Shown: positions 1-11,340 of the stretch, piece after piece
Layout of the letters: each line of letters opens with the position of its first letter
Position numbering within the stretch: position 1 is the first letter of the stretch
From: Beta vulgaris subsp. vulgaris
Taxonomy: Eukaryota > Streptophyta > Magnoliopsida > Caryophyllales > Amaranthaceae
Direction of reading: 5' to 3'
Assembly (NCBI RefSeq): GCF_026745355.1
Contig: NC_079207.1
Coordinates: 37,657,421-37,721,420 of the forward strand
DNA length: 64,000 bases
The notes under the pieces: generated by a model
Database searches by the model: none
Told to the model about the DNA's origin: nothing
The model's input: the letters and a program-made list of their open reading frames with translations, nothing else
Made by a program: the position numbers and the translations under genes

Positions 1-1
1 T

Positions 2-400
2 AAGTTGGAGGAATCCTCGCGTCGAGAGATCGAAACTCTCCAAGCGAGCGTTGACGCACAGAAGAATGAGCTGGACCTTCTTGAGGCTGAGGTGACTACT
101 AGGGCCAGGGCTAAGCTAATGTATCAGTTCTTGATGAAGAAGACGGCGTCGTGGACGCCACAGAAGGATATAGACATGTACCTTCAGTACATGGGGTCGA
201 TGAAGGATCTGATGGACGAAAAAGACTTGGCTGCGACGGCGGATTCTTCATCAAAGATGGATAAGAATGCTCCGTCTTGCGCCGGGTTTATTGTGTCGGA
301 CGTGCCGCCCGACTCGGAGACTGAGAAGGAGGCCCCAGTCATTGCTCTGTCAGCTGTTGCGTCGCCGAAGAAAGAAGCTAGTAAGACCTCTGACGCTTAG
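2..400 (+). CDS. C-terminal part of the additional antisense ORF of TatB (partial)
   Basis: The frame is open from the left edge and ends at a TAG at 398-400, giving about 132 visible residues. It runs opposite to TatB gag-pol. The first 40 residues are a charged heptad-like segment (ETLQASVDAQKNELDLLEAE) that should form a coiled coil. A KDIDMYLQYMGSMKDLMDEKD segment and an acidic, Ser/Pro-rich tail follow. The TatA antisense gene ends the same way: coiled coil, then a short acidic tail, downstream of integrase on the opposite strand. Tat-lineage elements are known to carry such additional ORFs of unclear role. No catalytic motif is visible. The 5' part lies outside the window, so the start and full length are unknown. 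Confidence 0.6.
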   Translation, partial: KLEESSRREIETLQASVDAQKNELDLLEAEVTTRARAKLMYQFLMKKTASWTPQKDIDMYLQYMGSMKDLMDEKDLAATADSSSKMDKNAPSCAGFIVSDVPPDSETEKEAPVIALSAVASPKKEASKTSDA

Positions 401-825
401 TTTTTAGTCATTCTACATTATGCCCTCTTTCTTTAAACTTTATAGAACTTTGTTTTGGGTCACTCAAGGGAGTCACTCTTTGTTTTGTACTTTTTGGGTC
501 GCCTACGGGGGTGACCATAACTTCTTATGTTTGTGCTTTTGGGTCGCCCATGGGGGTGGCCATAACTTTGACAATTATGCTTTTGTTCTTTAGTGAATTT
601 AATCTTATGTTTTTCGCTTTGTGCGATATGCGTGTGTTTCAGTCGTTATTCTGACGTTCCTAAGGCATAGTCAGGCGCTTAGTAAGGCTTCATTGGTCGT
701 TTGACGTAACGTTTGGACTTAGCAACTTTAAATCCACATAGGAAATACATAAACACTTACATGCGATTGCCAGAAAAATAAATCGAACGTCGAAAGTAGT
801 TGTGGCTTTGAATAGCAGTGCCCCT
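401..825. other. TatB non-coding spacer between antisense ORF and integrase (left part)
   Basis: No credible ORF is present. The stretch is T-rich just after the TAG and then carries near-repeats of a short phrase around 'gggtcgcc..ggggtg' at about 477-555. It probably holds the 3' UTR and polyadenylation region of the antisense ORF. It ends in CCCCT at 821-825, the left target-site copy of TatA; the sequence continues at 25213. Confidence 0.5.
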
Positions 826-1456
826 TGTTACATAGTATGAAACCAGCAATGCAATACAACAACTCCCAACTTCAGGTTCTTAATTTGGAGACTTGTACAA
901 CAATGATTGGGCTCAAATCCCGATTCTGAACTCCGATCAGCAACCTGCAAAAAGGGACCCACCCTAGAGGTTTGGGTGGTATTTCCCCCTCCGATGCTTA
1001 AGTCAGATATCAGGGATATGAAGGAACTTTTAGAGAGAGAAAGTAGAGAGAGAGAGAGAATTTATGGCAGAATAACAGTACTGTGCTCTGAAAAATGTAC
1101 CTTTTCCCTGAAATCAAGGACTATTTATACTGTTTGGAATGACTGTTGTGCCTTGATGTCACCCTAATTTGGGAGCATCTGATTGGCTAAGCAATAATAT
1201 GATGACACGTGGCAAGTGCTGATTGGTCAAGATAATTTACCCTTTAGCTGAATCAGGCTTTACTTATATTGGGCCTAAGAATAATTTTAGGGCCACAAGG
1301 GAGCTTTCCAGTACACCTTTTCCTCAGACAAGTGTACTTTAGCCCAAAGAACGTGCAGCCCTTTGTACTTTTCTTTACCTAAGCTAATGCCACATGTAGG
1401 GCTGGGATAGTGCCAAAGTGTCATCATAGTAGCCGTTGATTTTTATTGCTACAACA
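826..1456 (-). repeat. TatA 3' LTR (631 bp)
   Basis: It matches 22572-23014 plus 25021-25207 along its whole length, with scattered differences that are mostly transitions. In element orientation it begins TGTTGTAGC and ends GTAACA. A purine-rich tract on the minus strand (AAGGGGCAAA, 1457-1466) precedes it, as expected for a polypurine tract. A GA-rich run near 1033-1060 differs slightly in length between copies. Confidence 0.9.
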
Positions 1457-1637
1457 TTTGCCCCTTAAAAGAGGGGGTTACTTTTTAGGCGCCAAGACGG
1501 TTGATCTTCCTCTTTTAACCGACCTGGAACTGCCATTCCCTTTTTCAAAAAAGAGGCGCCATTTTGCCAGTCTCCACAGGTCAACCTTTAAGTGCAACGG
1601 TTATTTTTACCGGATGAGGGGCTCATTTTCACCCCTC

Positions 1638-1645
1638 TATAAATA
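1638..1645 (+). promoter_or_regulatory. TATA box of the TatA antisense gene
   Basis: TATAAATA sits in CCCCTCTATAAATATG about 240 bases upstream of the first ATG (1879) of the antisense gene and just outside the TatA 3' LTR. Transcription would run on the plus strand, opposite to TatA gag-pol. The 5' leader between is rich in GAGA runs and in CGTCCGA words (1752-1830). The position and consensus fit are seen in sequence; promoter activity is inference. Confidence 0.5.
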
Positions 1646-1878
1646 TGTGACTTTGTCGAATCTAAAATCATTTTAACATCGCTGAGAAATTTTCTAGAGA
1701 GAGAGACTCTGCAATTTTTACTGAGCTTTTTAGAGAGAGAATTTACTCCCGTCCGAGCTCTTGCAAACTGCTACTCCACTCGTCCGAGATTTCAGTTCGT
1801 CCTTGACATTCGTCCGAGCTTTCTCTACAGGTATTTCCTTAATTCTTCTTCTTGTTTTTTCACGCATATTTTAAGAAA

Positions 1879-3324
1879 ATGAGTTCGTCTTCTTCATCGA
1901 ATAAACCCGGCCGCTCAAGGGTTGGTACTAACCCTAGAACAGAGGGCCTGTCTTTTTCGGCATCTTCTAGAGTTGGACCTATCTTGGCCGGACATGCATT
2001 CTTTTTCTTTTGTCATGGACGGCAAAGTCAGACGACCCAGTCTTTACCTGTGGAGGGTAATCTGGTGCGCGTTAAGCAAACAACTCGTATCAGACGAGGA
2101 GTTAACCAACCGGCCTCCAGCTCAGAAATGGAGGCATCTACTGGACAGATTCCCGCTGAGGGAGAGCGTGAAGTCCAAAGTGCTCGTCCGGCAAACCCTA
2201 GCCCTTCTCCTGAACTCATCCAGGAGGAATCAGAAGTTCGAGGCTATCCCGATCCTAGTCCATCCAAACATAGGACGGTTTCTGATAAGACGAATAAGAC
2301 TAGTTCTTCCCATCCTGCTAGCGATTCAGAGGAGCCGTCTACAACTTCTTCTGAAATAAGGCATCGGCTAGGTCCTCTTTCTGACCCTAGATTCATCTTG
2401 GCTGATAACTCTTGCCTGGGACGAGTAGGCTCCGACCTTAGACCTTTCTCTGTGGCTATGCCTATGACGGGTTACTGATTCGTCTTCCCTGACCGAGAGG
2501 ACACCATACTTAGTGCCCCTCTGGGCCATATCGCTGTTTACCGTCTGGCCTTAGATGCCGGCTTGCGCTTTCCTCTTCACCATTTTATCAACCAACTTCT
2601 TCATTACTATAACATAGGGCACAATCAACTTGCCCCAAACTCCTGGCAAAACATCCTTACTTTCCTGGCCGTTTGCAATTTAAAGGGAGTGGACCCCTCT
2701 TTGGCTGCCTTCTCCCAAATCCTTTATGTTTCCAAAGTTCACAAAACAGTTGAAGGGAGTTGGCTGAGCGTGTCGCACAAAGCGAAAAGCATAAGATTAA
2801 ATTCGTCCAGGCGATAAAACGTCCAAGATGCACTCCTGGAAGGCCGAGTTCTTATTCGTCCAGGCGCCCAATGAAGCGGTTGCTAGACGACTTCGTTATT
2901 TTAGCCGAAGCAACACCAACACTGGACGGATGGCTTCTTACTTAGAATTAGAGAGCAACTCGGCTGAAGAGATGGTGGAGTACTTCAGAATTTCGGAGTA
3001 TTCCATGGACGACGTATCTTTTAAAGGCCCGTCCAATTGAATCCCTTTTAAAGAAATGTTCTACCATGATAACTTCCTGGTCGCTGCCGGCTTGCGGCAG
3101 GGCGAGGATAGAGGTATAATTATTCAAAAAAAAAATTCCCAAGTAGAACTCCCGTCTTAATTATCATTCGTCTAACCTTAGCCTCCTCTTTCTTTCTTAT
3201 TTGCAGACTCGGCCAGAGGTAAACTGAAAAAGTATTGGATAGGAGACATGAGCTCATCCAGATTTGCAGATTCTCTCTGGAAGGAATTCAGCAAATCCGG
3301 TGCTGATAAAGGATGGATACCCTA
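1879..3324 (+). pseudogene. TatA antisense ORF, N-terminal exons with gypsy-type 'transposase' domain
   Basis: The first ATG (1879) opens a Ser-rich start (MSSSSSSNKPGRSRVG). The frame runs to 2817 with one in-frame TGA at 2476-2478. Just after that stop the sequence reads FVFPDREDTILSAPLGH, then LRFPLHHFINQLLHYY and LAPNSWQNILTFLAVC. This pattern is the plant 'putative gypsy type transposon' domain (Pfam Transposase_28 family). A frame change follows, with HSWKAEFLFVQ (from 2828) as the next conserved piece. GAG|GTATAA at 3114 and TTTGCAG at 3206 look like an intron, followed by a short exon (KYWIGDMSSSRFADSLWKEF) ending at GTATGC (3325). The protein's role is unknown. It runs opposite to TatA gag-pol, as reported for additional ORFs of Tat/Retand elements. 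The stop and frameshift make it a pseudogene here. Confidence 0.6.
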
Positions 3325-3374
3325 GTATGCTTAAAATATATGTTTTTTTTTTAGCGCCTTCTTCAGAGGTAGAT

Positions 3375-3396
3375 CGTCCAAACATATGTTTGGACG
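3375..3396. repeat. Perfect 22-bp palindrome at the edge of the 43-bp repeat array
   Basis: CGTCCAAACAT is followed directly by its exact reverse complement. It lies inside the putative 3325-3765 intron of the TatA antisense gene. Its outer arms are the same CGTCC/GGACG word that bounds each unit of the adjacent tandem array. Confidence 0.85.
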
Positions 3397-3606
3397 GACC
3401 CTCCTCTGAAGAGCAATACGTCCGGAAATAGCTGGACGAGCTCCCTCTTCGAAGAGCAATACGTCCGGAATTAACTGGACGAGCTCCCTCTTCGAAGAGC
3501 AATACGTCCGGAATTAGCTGGACGAGCTCCCTCTTCGAAGAGCAATACGTCCAGAATTAGCTGGACGAGCTCCCTCTTCGAAGAGCAATACGTCCGAAAT
3601 AATTTT
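3392..3606. repeat. Tandem repeat, about five 43-bp units, hairpin-forming
   Basis: GGACGAGCTCCCTCTTCGAA starts at 3434, 3477, 3520 and 3563, an exact 43-base period. A diverged copy starts near 3392 and degraded copies continue to about 3710. Each unit contains the palindrome CTCTTCGAAGAG and is bounded by GGACG and CGTCC, so a unit can fold into a stem. The array fills much of the putative 441-base intron 3325-3765 of the antisense gene. Retand elements are named for an amplified tandem repeat, so an array in this position fits the lineage. Confidence 0.9.
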
Positions 3607-3765
3607 GGGACGGTTTCATTCTTCCAATGGACGAGCTGCTTCTTTGAAGGCAAATCCTCCATAACTGTTCCGGACGCCTTCCTTCTTCGAAGGACAGGAC
3701 GTCTCTTACTATCTTGGACGTCTCCTGGATTCTTCATTCCACTAATATTTTTTCAACTTTTACAG

Positions 3766-4939
3766 AAAAATGCCCCAACGTCTAGGGCCCTGGCTGAGAA
3801 GGCGGCAGCCAAAAACAGACCGGCCGGAACCAATGAAGATCCTCCCCCTAAAAAGGCAAAGGGCTTCACGGCCAAGAAGAAAAAATCATCACGGCCTGTT
3901 CCCAAGGTCGTGATTGATATTCCAGTCAAGGAGGAGCTTCCGGCCAAGGAGGAGCTTCCACAGGTCGACGACCTAGTATTAGTGACCTATACCGGTCCTG
4001 CCGGCCAACCTGCTACTGCTCAACCGGACGCGCTTGTTGATCTAGACGACGCAGGTCAGTCTTTACAGCCGACGCGGCTGTGGATGGGTCAGCTTTTTCT
4101 GGACCAGTAGCTAAGCTGGTAGGCCAAATGCCGGCGGCATATAGGACGGCCTCCCGTGCCTCTGGTGAGTCTTATTATTCAAACGTAGTTAGAACACTTC
4201 GGGTTGGCGGGCGTCCGATGAGTCCGTCCAACAAACAAGCCGTGGTTATTCCGATCAGAAATATTGACGAGTCTCATCTTTCAGATAAAGGGAAGGGACC
4301 AGCTATTGACGGCTCTCCCATCCTTTCAGACGATGACTCTTCTGCTGCTTTTGGGAGGATGTCACCGGCTGACCGTGAGAAGCTCAAGCTGGAGCTTTTC
4401 AAATGTTTCCCTGAACCTTACATCAAGGGGTTGAGGGGAGCATCATCAGGACATGTAGGCTACATTTCTCAACTTGCTGCCGAGGTATATCCTTTTTCTT
4501 CTTTGGACGCATGGGTTTTATACTTGTTAGATTTTTATCTGTTTATACAACCGTCCTGACATATCTTCGTCTTTTTCCATTTTCAGCTCTGTGCTCGCAG
4601 TATGATAACCGAGGACTGGGCGAGAGGGCTTAGGAAAGAGAACAAGCAGCTCGTCTAGGACGTAACTAAGGTTGCGGACCATGCTTAGTACTCGATGGTC
4701 GAGCAAGAGGTGCTGCACCAGCAGTCCAAGTTAGCTTGGGAAATGCGGTCAGCCGAGCTAGAGTCCCAAAACAAGACCTATCTCCTTCGGCTGACCGAAC
4801 TGCTGGACGAGATGGATGCCCTGGAACGCTCTCTCAAGGACGAGAGAAACTCAGTCATGCTGATGGCCGCAGAGTTTTTTAGAGAAAATCTCGTCCTTAG
4901 GGTGAAAAACTAGGCCTTGAGGGCTGAAGTCACAGCCAC
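3766..4939 (+). pseudogene. TatA antisense ORF, middle exons: NLS-like and coiled-coil region
   Basis: After the acceptor TTTTACAG (3765) the frame reads KNAPTSRALAEKAAAKNRPA and then a lysine-rich stretch (PPPKKAKGFTAKKKK), typical of a nuclear localisation signal. An acidic, Pro-rich segment follows. The exon ends at GAG|GTATAT (4484/4485), and TTTTCAG (4586) looks like the next acceptor. The last part, from 4587, is a charged heptad-rich coiled coil (LRLTELLDEMDALERSLKDE) cut by three in-frame TAG codons at about 4657, 4686 and 4911. SIRE1 interrupts the gene at 4940, after target copy GCCAC (4935-4939); the tail resumes at 15590. Exon borders are read by eye. The function is unknown; a nuclear, self-associating protein is inference. 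Confidence 0.55.
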
Positions 4940-6265
4940 TGTTGAACCCTAGTTTTGATGATGACAAAGAAACAAAGATGCAAACTAAGTAGTGAACTAA
5001 TGAATTATTTAAGTGTATGTGTTTAAGGTATCAATGAAAGGAACTGGGAGAATACGAATCAAGAAGAAGTCAAGAGAGGATTTCAAAGGCTAAGTAAAGA
5101 AGTTTCTATAGTTGATACTGGAGCAAGCATTGGATCAAGAAGAATAGAAGCTAGGCGTTTTATTTCTAGTTCCAATGTAAAGGAACAAAAAGAATGGTAA
5201 GGAACTGTGGCAGTTATTTGAGAATGAGAGTTTGTTCCTTTGTAAGGAACAAACTAAGTGGCACTAGACAATATGTTAAAGGAACTAGTTAATAAAGGAA
5301 CTAGACTTAGGCGTGCAAGTATAACGTTAAAAATAATGAGTAAGTCATGCCTAATTATAGGAAATTAGTTTTATCTAATTTCAAATGATAAAATCAGTTT
5401 TAAAAAAGAAAATCTGTTTTGAGAAAAGATTTTTTTTCGGAAAATAAGAAAATAAATATCCGGTTTTAGAAAGATTTTTTAAAGATATTATTTTCTTAAA
5501 GATTAAAAATTCAGATTAAATTTTATAAAAACTGATTTTCGGATAAGGCTCAAGGAACTCCTATTACTTAGGAGTAATGGCTATATATCCACGTTCATTT
5601 TAGTTCATGGGATCATGGGACATGATGTAAACGTGTTCCTTAGGGGAAGGAACATCATGGGTTAATGGACTTAAACATGTACTCAATTAATCCCACGTTC
5701 TTATGATATAACTATAAATATGAAGTCTAGATAAGTTCCAAATTGGTCTGACTAAGTAATTAAGTGAGTTTAACTTATTAAGTGTCAGTGCCTTCATTCT
5801 CTCATAATAGCCATTTGTTCTTTGCCTTCTTACTCTAATTCCACTAAGCTTATTTCGATCAATTGTATTTTGGTTTTTGGGGTAAGGGAACTTTGAGTGA
5901 AGTTCTGTAAGAGAAAGGCTTTGAGTGAAGCTTGTATGTGTGAGAAAACTTCGAGTGAAGTTGAGAGGAACTGCTGTTAAGGGAACAGTGGTTCAGGAAC
6001 TTGAGTTTAGGAACTCAAGGTGGGGCTCGAGTTAGAATTAGGTTGTAACAGAGTTGTTTGGCCTAATTAGTGAAAGTGTTGAGTTTAAAATCCCTAGTGG
6101 TCGAGGTTGTTTCTTCTTGTTGGGCCCAAGAAGTTTTTCCTCGTAAAAATCCCTTGTGTTCCTTTAGCTTGTTTATTCGTTTAAGTTTTAATTTCCGCAA
6201 AAAGTTACGTTTATTTCTACACCTACAATTCACCCCCCTCTTGTAGTGTTCCTAGGGAAATAACA
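4940..6265 (+). repeat. SIRE1 5' LTR
   Basis: This 1326-bp copy matches the 3' LTR at 14249-15584. TATAAATA occurs near 5712 and is a likely TATA box for element transcription. I count about 20 occurrences of GGAAC or GTTCC in this LTR alone. The end is CTAGGGAAATAACA, two bases from the PBS. Confidence 0.95.
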
Positions 6266-6267
6266 AT

Positions 6268-6279
6268 TGGTATCAGAGC
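6268..6279 (+). other. SIRE1 primer-binding site (initiator tRNA-Met)
   Basis: TGGTATCAGAGC lies two bases after the 5' LTR and is the standard complement to the 3' end of plant initiator tRNA-Met. It is where minus-strand DNA synthesis would be primed. Confidence 0.95.
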
Positions 6280-6330
6280 TAGAACTCACGTAAGATAGGA
6301 AACCCTATTGAGAAAAAGATCCAAGGAACA

Positions 6331-8032
6331 ATGAATACCACCGAGAAACTTGAAGAAGGTTATTCCACTCAAAGGCCTCCTATGTTCAATGGGAAGTACT
6401 ACAACTATTGGAAGAACCGCATGGAGATATTCATCAAGGCTGAAAACTATCAGGTATGGAGAGTCATTGAAGTTGGTGATTTCGAAGTCACAACTACAAA
6501 TGACAAAAATGAGGTAACTCTTAAACCCCTCTCTGATTATGACAAATCTGATTTTGAAAAAATGGAAGTAAATGCCATGGCTATTAAACTTTGCATTGTG
6601 GACTTGGACCCCATGAACATAATAGGATCATGGGATGCAAATCCGCAAAGCAAATATGGGATTTACTAGAAGTAACCCACGAAGGAACTAATGAAGTTAA
6701 AAGATCGAAAATTGATTTACTTATGAATCAATATGAACTGTTCTGCATGAAATCCAAAGAAAGCATCCGAGACATGTTTACTCGTTTTACTAACATTATA
6801 AATGAGTTGGCTTCTCTTGGAAAGTTTATTTCATCTGAGGAACAGGTTCGAAAGGTTCTTAGGAGTCTTCCTAAGGACAGATGGATGGCTAAAGTCACTG
6901 CTCTTCAAGAAACAAAAGACTTCACTAAGTTCAACTTAGAACAGCTGGCAGGGTCACTTATGACTCATGAGCTTCACCTTGATACTGAATATGGTGAAAG
7001 CTCCAAATCAAAATCAATTGCTCTCAAAGCAGATGATGAAGATGATTCGGACTCTGAAGAAGAAGAAGCAGCCCTCATGGTTCGAAAATTTCGAAAGATG
7101 TACAGGAACATGAAGAATGGAAACTTCAAAGGTAAAACTAAGAAATTTTCTAACAAAGCTGCTTGTCATAAATGTGGAAGTACAGATCACTTCATCAAGA
7201 ATGTCCTCTTTGGGAAAATACAAAACCAAAGAAAGGAACAAGGAACGCTTTGCTGAAAGGAACAAAGAATCAAAAGCACCTTTCTCTAAGGCAAATGTGC
7301 GCAAAGCTATGATAGCTGCTTGGGGAGATTCAGAGACGGAAGAAGAAGAGGAACAACCAACTGAAGAAACAGCAAACCTTTGCCTCATGGCAAACACTAG
7401 CGAAAAAGAAGATGAAGAAAAATTGAGGTAAGTCAACATGGACTTGAGTCAGAACTAGATGGTAAAACTAGGACTGAAATATATGATCTTCTTTATGATG
7501 CAATTCTTGAATGTAGAGATGAACGTGAAAAACGTGAACAAACGGAACAAGCCTTAAAGGTTTGCAAGGAACACATAGAATGGCTTAAGAAAATGAGAAC
7601 GATGTCGAAACAAGATTTTTGATTTTTTGATAAAAACTTAAAAATCAAAGAATGTTATGAAGTTTGAAAAATGAAAATTATCTAATTAATTTAGAGATTT
7701 CACACTTGAAGGAATTTGTCCCTGTTCTGAGTTCCTTTGATATAAGATCAACCCCTTTGAAAGGATACAGATCTGAGATTGAAAAAATAAATAAAGAGAA
7801 AATATTTTAAAGGAACAGATCTGTAATCTTAAAAAGGAACTGGTTGTCGCAAGGAACAGAGGCAAAATCATGAAAGTTCCTAAGTGGATTGAGAAACCAC
7901 AGACCAAAAGGAAGGAAGATCTTGGTTTTGAAAACTACAAGAAAAGGAACAAGACAAAGAAATATGTTGATCTACCTAGTGATAAGTTTGTATGTATTGT
8001 GGCAAGGTAGGTCATTACATAAATCAATGTCA
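6331..8032 (+). pseudogene. SIRE1 gag (broken)
   Basis: Gag forms the particle and binds element RNA. From ATG 6331 the N-terminus reads EEGYSTQRPPMFNGKYYNYW, the conserved start of SIRE-type Gag. A frameshift near 6640 moves the frame, and IWDLLEVTHEGTNEVKRSKI continues in the 6591-7256 frame, followed by the FxRFTNIINELASLGK core and an acidic segment. A CHKCGSTDHF half-knuckle lies at about 7162; a complete CCHC knuckle (CMYCGKVGHYINQC, CX2CX4HX4C) is at 7991-8032. Frames between 7256 and 7990 are broken several times. A large, decayed Gag is the only reasonable reading. Confidence 0.85.
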
Positions 8033-8159
8033 ATAAAATCTGAGATGATTGGGAAAAAGTGACAATAAGTAAGAAAAAATGGGTTGTCAAAACAAATCCT
8101 AGTCAAGAACAGGAACCCACGAAAGATGGGGTTCCTTCAACTAACAACTAGTTGATTTT

Positions 8160-9426
8160 TGCAGGTTGGAGTGAGGGGGAACAACACTTGGTATCTCGAT
8201 AGTGGTTGTTCCAAGCACATGACAGGAGACAAAACGAAGTTTCTCTCACTCACAACCTATGAAGGTGGAGTGTAACATTTGGTGATAATAAGAAAGGTAA
8301 CATTGTTGCTATGGGTAAGGTCGGTAAGTCACCAACACTCCATTGAAAATGTATTTTTAGTTGAAGGTCTAAAACATAATCTATTAAGCATTTCTCAATT
8401 CTGTGACAAAGGAAATACTGTAAAATTTGATAAAAAAAAGCTTAATCATCAACATTAAAACTAAGAAGGTTATTTTGGAAGGAACAAGGAAAGGGAACAC
8501 ATACATTGTGGATCTAGACCTTGTTCCTCAAATCAATTTAACTTGTCTTAGTGTTATTGAAGATGATTCACTTCTATGGCACAAGCGTCTAGGACATGCT
8601 AGCTTTTCATTACTTGAGAAACTTAGATCAAAAGACCTTGTTTTAGGATTACCATCCATAAAATTTCATATTGATCAAGTTTGTGATGCATGTGCACGAG
8701 GTAAACAAGTAAGATCCTCTTTCAAATCTAAAACGATTGTAAGTACCACTAAACCATTAGAGTTAATTCATATGGACTTATGTGGACCCATGAGAATTCA
8801 AAGCAGAAGTGGAAAGAGGTATGTACTTGTGATTGTAGATGACTACTCTAGGTACACTTGGGTTATTTTTCTCTAGTAAAGATGAAACTTATGATGAGTT
8901 CCTTGTCTTTGCTAAAAGAGTTCAAAACCTAAGTGGACATAAAATAATGCACATTAGATCAGATCATGGCAAGGAATTCGAAAATTATAAATTTGATGAC
9001 TAAGCAGAGATAATGGCCTAGATCATAATTTTTCTGCCCCTAGAACACCACAACAAAATGGTGTTGTAGAAAGGAAAAATAGAACTTTGGAGGAAATGTC
9101 TAGAACCATGTTAATTGCTAGTGAACTTCCAAGGAACTTTTGGGCTGAAGCTGTTAATACTGCTTGTCACATAATTAATCGTGCCATGATGAGACCTATC
9201 ATTAATAAAACTCCTTATGAACTTTACTTTGGAAAGAAACCAAATATCACCTATTTTGAACATTTGGTGCAAATGTTATGTGCATAATAATGGAAAAGAT
9301 AATCTTGGAAAATTTGATGCAAGGAGTGATGAAGCAACATTTTTAGGATACTCCTCACATAGTAAAGCTTATAGAGTATATAACAAAGAACTATGTGTGT
9401 TGAAGAAAGCATTCAGTAATCTTTGA
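8160..9426 (+). pseudogene. SIRE1 protease and integrase (broken)
   Basis: Protease: NNTWYLDSGCSKHMTGD at about 8180-8232 contains the copia aspartic-protease signature D-S-G. Integrase: an intact 149-codon stretch (8427-8876) has LWHKRLGHAS, the CDACARGKQ zinc-binding end, HMDLCGPM with the first catalytic Asp, and VIVDDYSRYTWV. A frameshift at about 8870 follows. The segment with APRTPQQNGVVERKN (about 9045-9080) carries the last catalytic Glu. RTMLIASELPRNFWAEAV and the end of the core reach 9287, then continue in another frame to about 9426. The enzyme would insert element DNA into chromosomes in the nucleus; this copy is inactive. Confidence 0.85.
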
Positions 9427-9724
9427 TGAATCTGACAAAATAATCCAAGCATACAGGTTGATGACTATGAGATAGGGTTAGCACAACCAGTACAAGGAAC
9501 CAGATTCACAAGAAGAAGAAGAAGTGAAAGAGGAAAGGAACGAGGAATTGAAAATAATGAATCAATGATGTTCCTGTTCCTCAAGGAGGAGAAGATGTCC
9601 TGTTCCTCAAATGAAGGAACTGAGTCCACCGAGGCTAACAGAGGAACAACTGAGCAGAGTTCCTCATCACTCAAGGAACTCATGAGGAACAACATGTTCC
9701 TATAAGAGAGTTTCAACCAAAACC

Positions 9725-10820
9725 TTGGAGATTACAAAATCACATCCTGTGGAACTCATAATCAGCGACATATCCAAAGGTACGCAAACTAGATCTCAGT
9801 TAAGGAACTTTTGTGCATTTCATGCGTTCCTATCAATGATGGAACCAAGAAATCATGAAGAAGCCTTAACTGACTCTGATTGGATTACTGCAATGCAAGC
9901 TGAATTAAATGAGTTTGAAAGAAACAAGGTATGGCATCTAGTTCCTTCATCTAAACAACAAAAAGTAATTGGCTTAAAATGGGTGTTTAGAAACAAACTA
10001 GATGAATATGGAACCATTGTAAGAAACAAAGCTAGACTTGTAGTAAAAGGTTATAAACAACAAGAAGGAATTGATTATGAAGAAACCTTTGCTCCTGTAG
10101 CTAGATTAGAAGCCATTAGAATTTAATTGCATTTGCTGCTTACATGGGATTCAAATTATATCAAATGGATGTTAAGTGTGCATTTTTAAATGGCTATCTA
10201 AACGAAGATGTATATGTTGAACAACCCCCTGGTTTCGAAAATAATAATCTACCAAATCATGTCTACAAGCTTGATAAAGCTCTTTATGGGTTAAAACAAG
10301 CACCTAGATCATGGTATGAGAGATTATCAAGTTCCTTTTAGAAAAAATTTAAAAGAGGAAAGGTTGATAAAACCTTGTTCCTAAAATCTAAAGGAACTGA
10401 TATTTTGCTTGTTCAAATATATGTTGATGACATCATATTCGGAGCTACTAATGAAACATTGTGCAAAGAATTCTCAAGTCTCATGAGCATAATTATTGAA
10501 ATGAGTATGATGGGTGAGTTAAATTTCTTTCTTGGACTACAAATCAAACAAACTGAAAAGGATAATTGTTACACAAAAAATACATAAAGGAACTATTAAA
10601 GAAATATGGCCTCGAAAATTCAAAGATAAATCACACTCCTATGGGAACTTCAACTAGATTAGATGAAGACTCCATAGGAACAAGTGTTGATCAAACAAAA
10701 TATAGAGGAATGATTGGTTCACTTTTGTATCTAACTGCTAGTCGTCCAGACATAGCTTTCAGTGTTGGTTTGTGTGCTAGATTTCAAGCAAATCCAAAGG
10801 AGTCTCACCTACTGCTGTGA
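9725..10820 (+). pseudogene. SIRE1 reverse transcriptase (broken)
   Basis: The copia RT domain is spread over four open pieces (9725-10126, 10144-10341, 10375-10587, 10566-10820). Visible motifs are [60 protein letters not shown] (catalytic Asp), LYGLKQAPRSWY, the catalytic YVDDIIFGAT, and YRGMIGSLLYLTASRPDIAF. Stops at 10124 and 10339 and a frameshift near 10575 break it. RT makes DNA from element RNA inside cytoplasmic particles. The identity is certain; activity is lost. Confidence 0.9.
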
Positions 10821-11340
10821 AGAGAATTCTTAGATATTTAAAGGAACAGATGATCTTGGACTCTACTATCCAAGAAGTGATACATTCGAACTAAAAGGAT
10901 ATGCAGATGCAGATTATGCTGGAGATCTTGTAAATAGGAAAAGCACCTCAGGTATGGCACAATTCCTTGGTCATAGTTTAGTTTCTTGGAGTACCAAGAA
11001 ACAAAACACAGTTGCTTTATCCACTGCTGAAGCAGAATATAGAGCTGCGCTTGCATGTTGCTCTCAAATGCTTTGGATAAAACAACAACTTAGTGACTAT
11101 GGAATAAACTTTGAATGTGTTCCTATTTATTGTGACAATACAAGTGCTATAGTATATCTAAAGATCCAGTGCATCATTCTAGAGTAAAGCATATACATAT
11201 AGACATCACTTTTTAAGAGAAAATGTTGAAAAAGGTTTGATAAACTTGAGTTTTGTCAAACTGATTATCAGATTGCTGATATCTAACTAAGCCTTTGCAA
11301 AGGATAGATATGAAAAATTAAGGCTTGAGTTAGGTTAATA
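10821..11340 (+). pseudogene. SIRE1 RNase H (broken)
   Basis: After a frame change the copia RNase H domain reads GYADADYAGDLVNRKSTSGM (about 10899-10955), then SLVSWSTKKQNTVALSTAEA EYRAA with catalytic D and E positions visible, and IYCDNTSAIVYLK. Two further frame breaks follow near 11160. This domain removes the RNA strand during reverse transcription. The C-terminal end is read up to the run of stops near 11300. Confidence 0.85.

Noticed and set aside
1..400. Possible host coiled-coil gene at the left edge
   Set aside because: Its position relative to TatB integrase and its likeness in layout to the TatA antisense ORF tail make an element ORF the better reading.
3392..3606. CRISPR-like array (regular 43-base period)
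   Set aside because: Repeats are contiguous with no variable spacers, in plant retroelement DNA; it is a tandem repeat.
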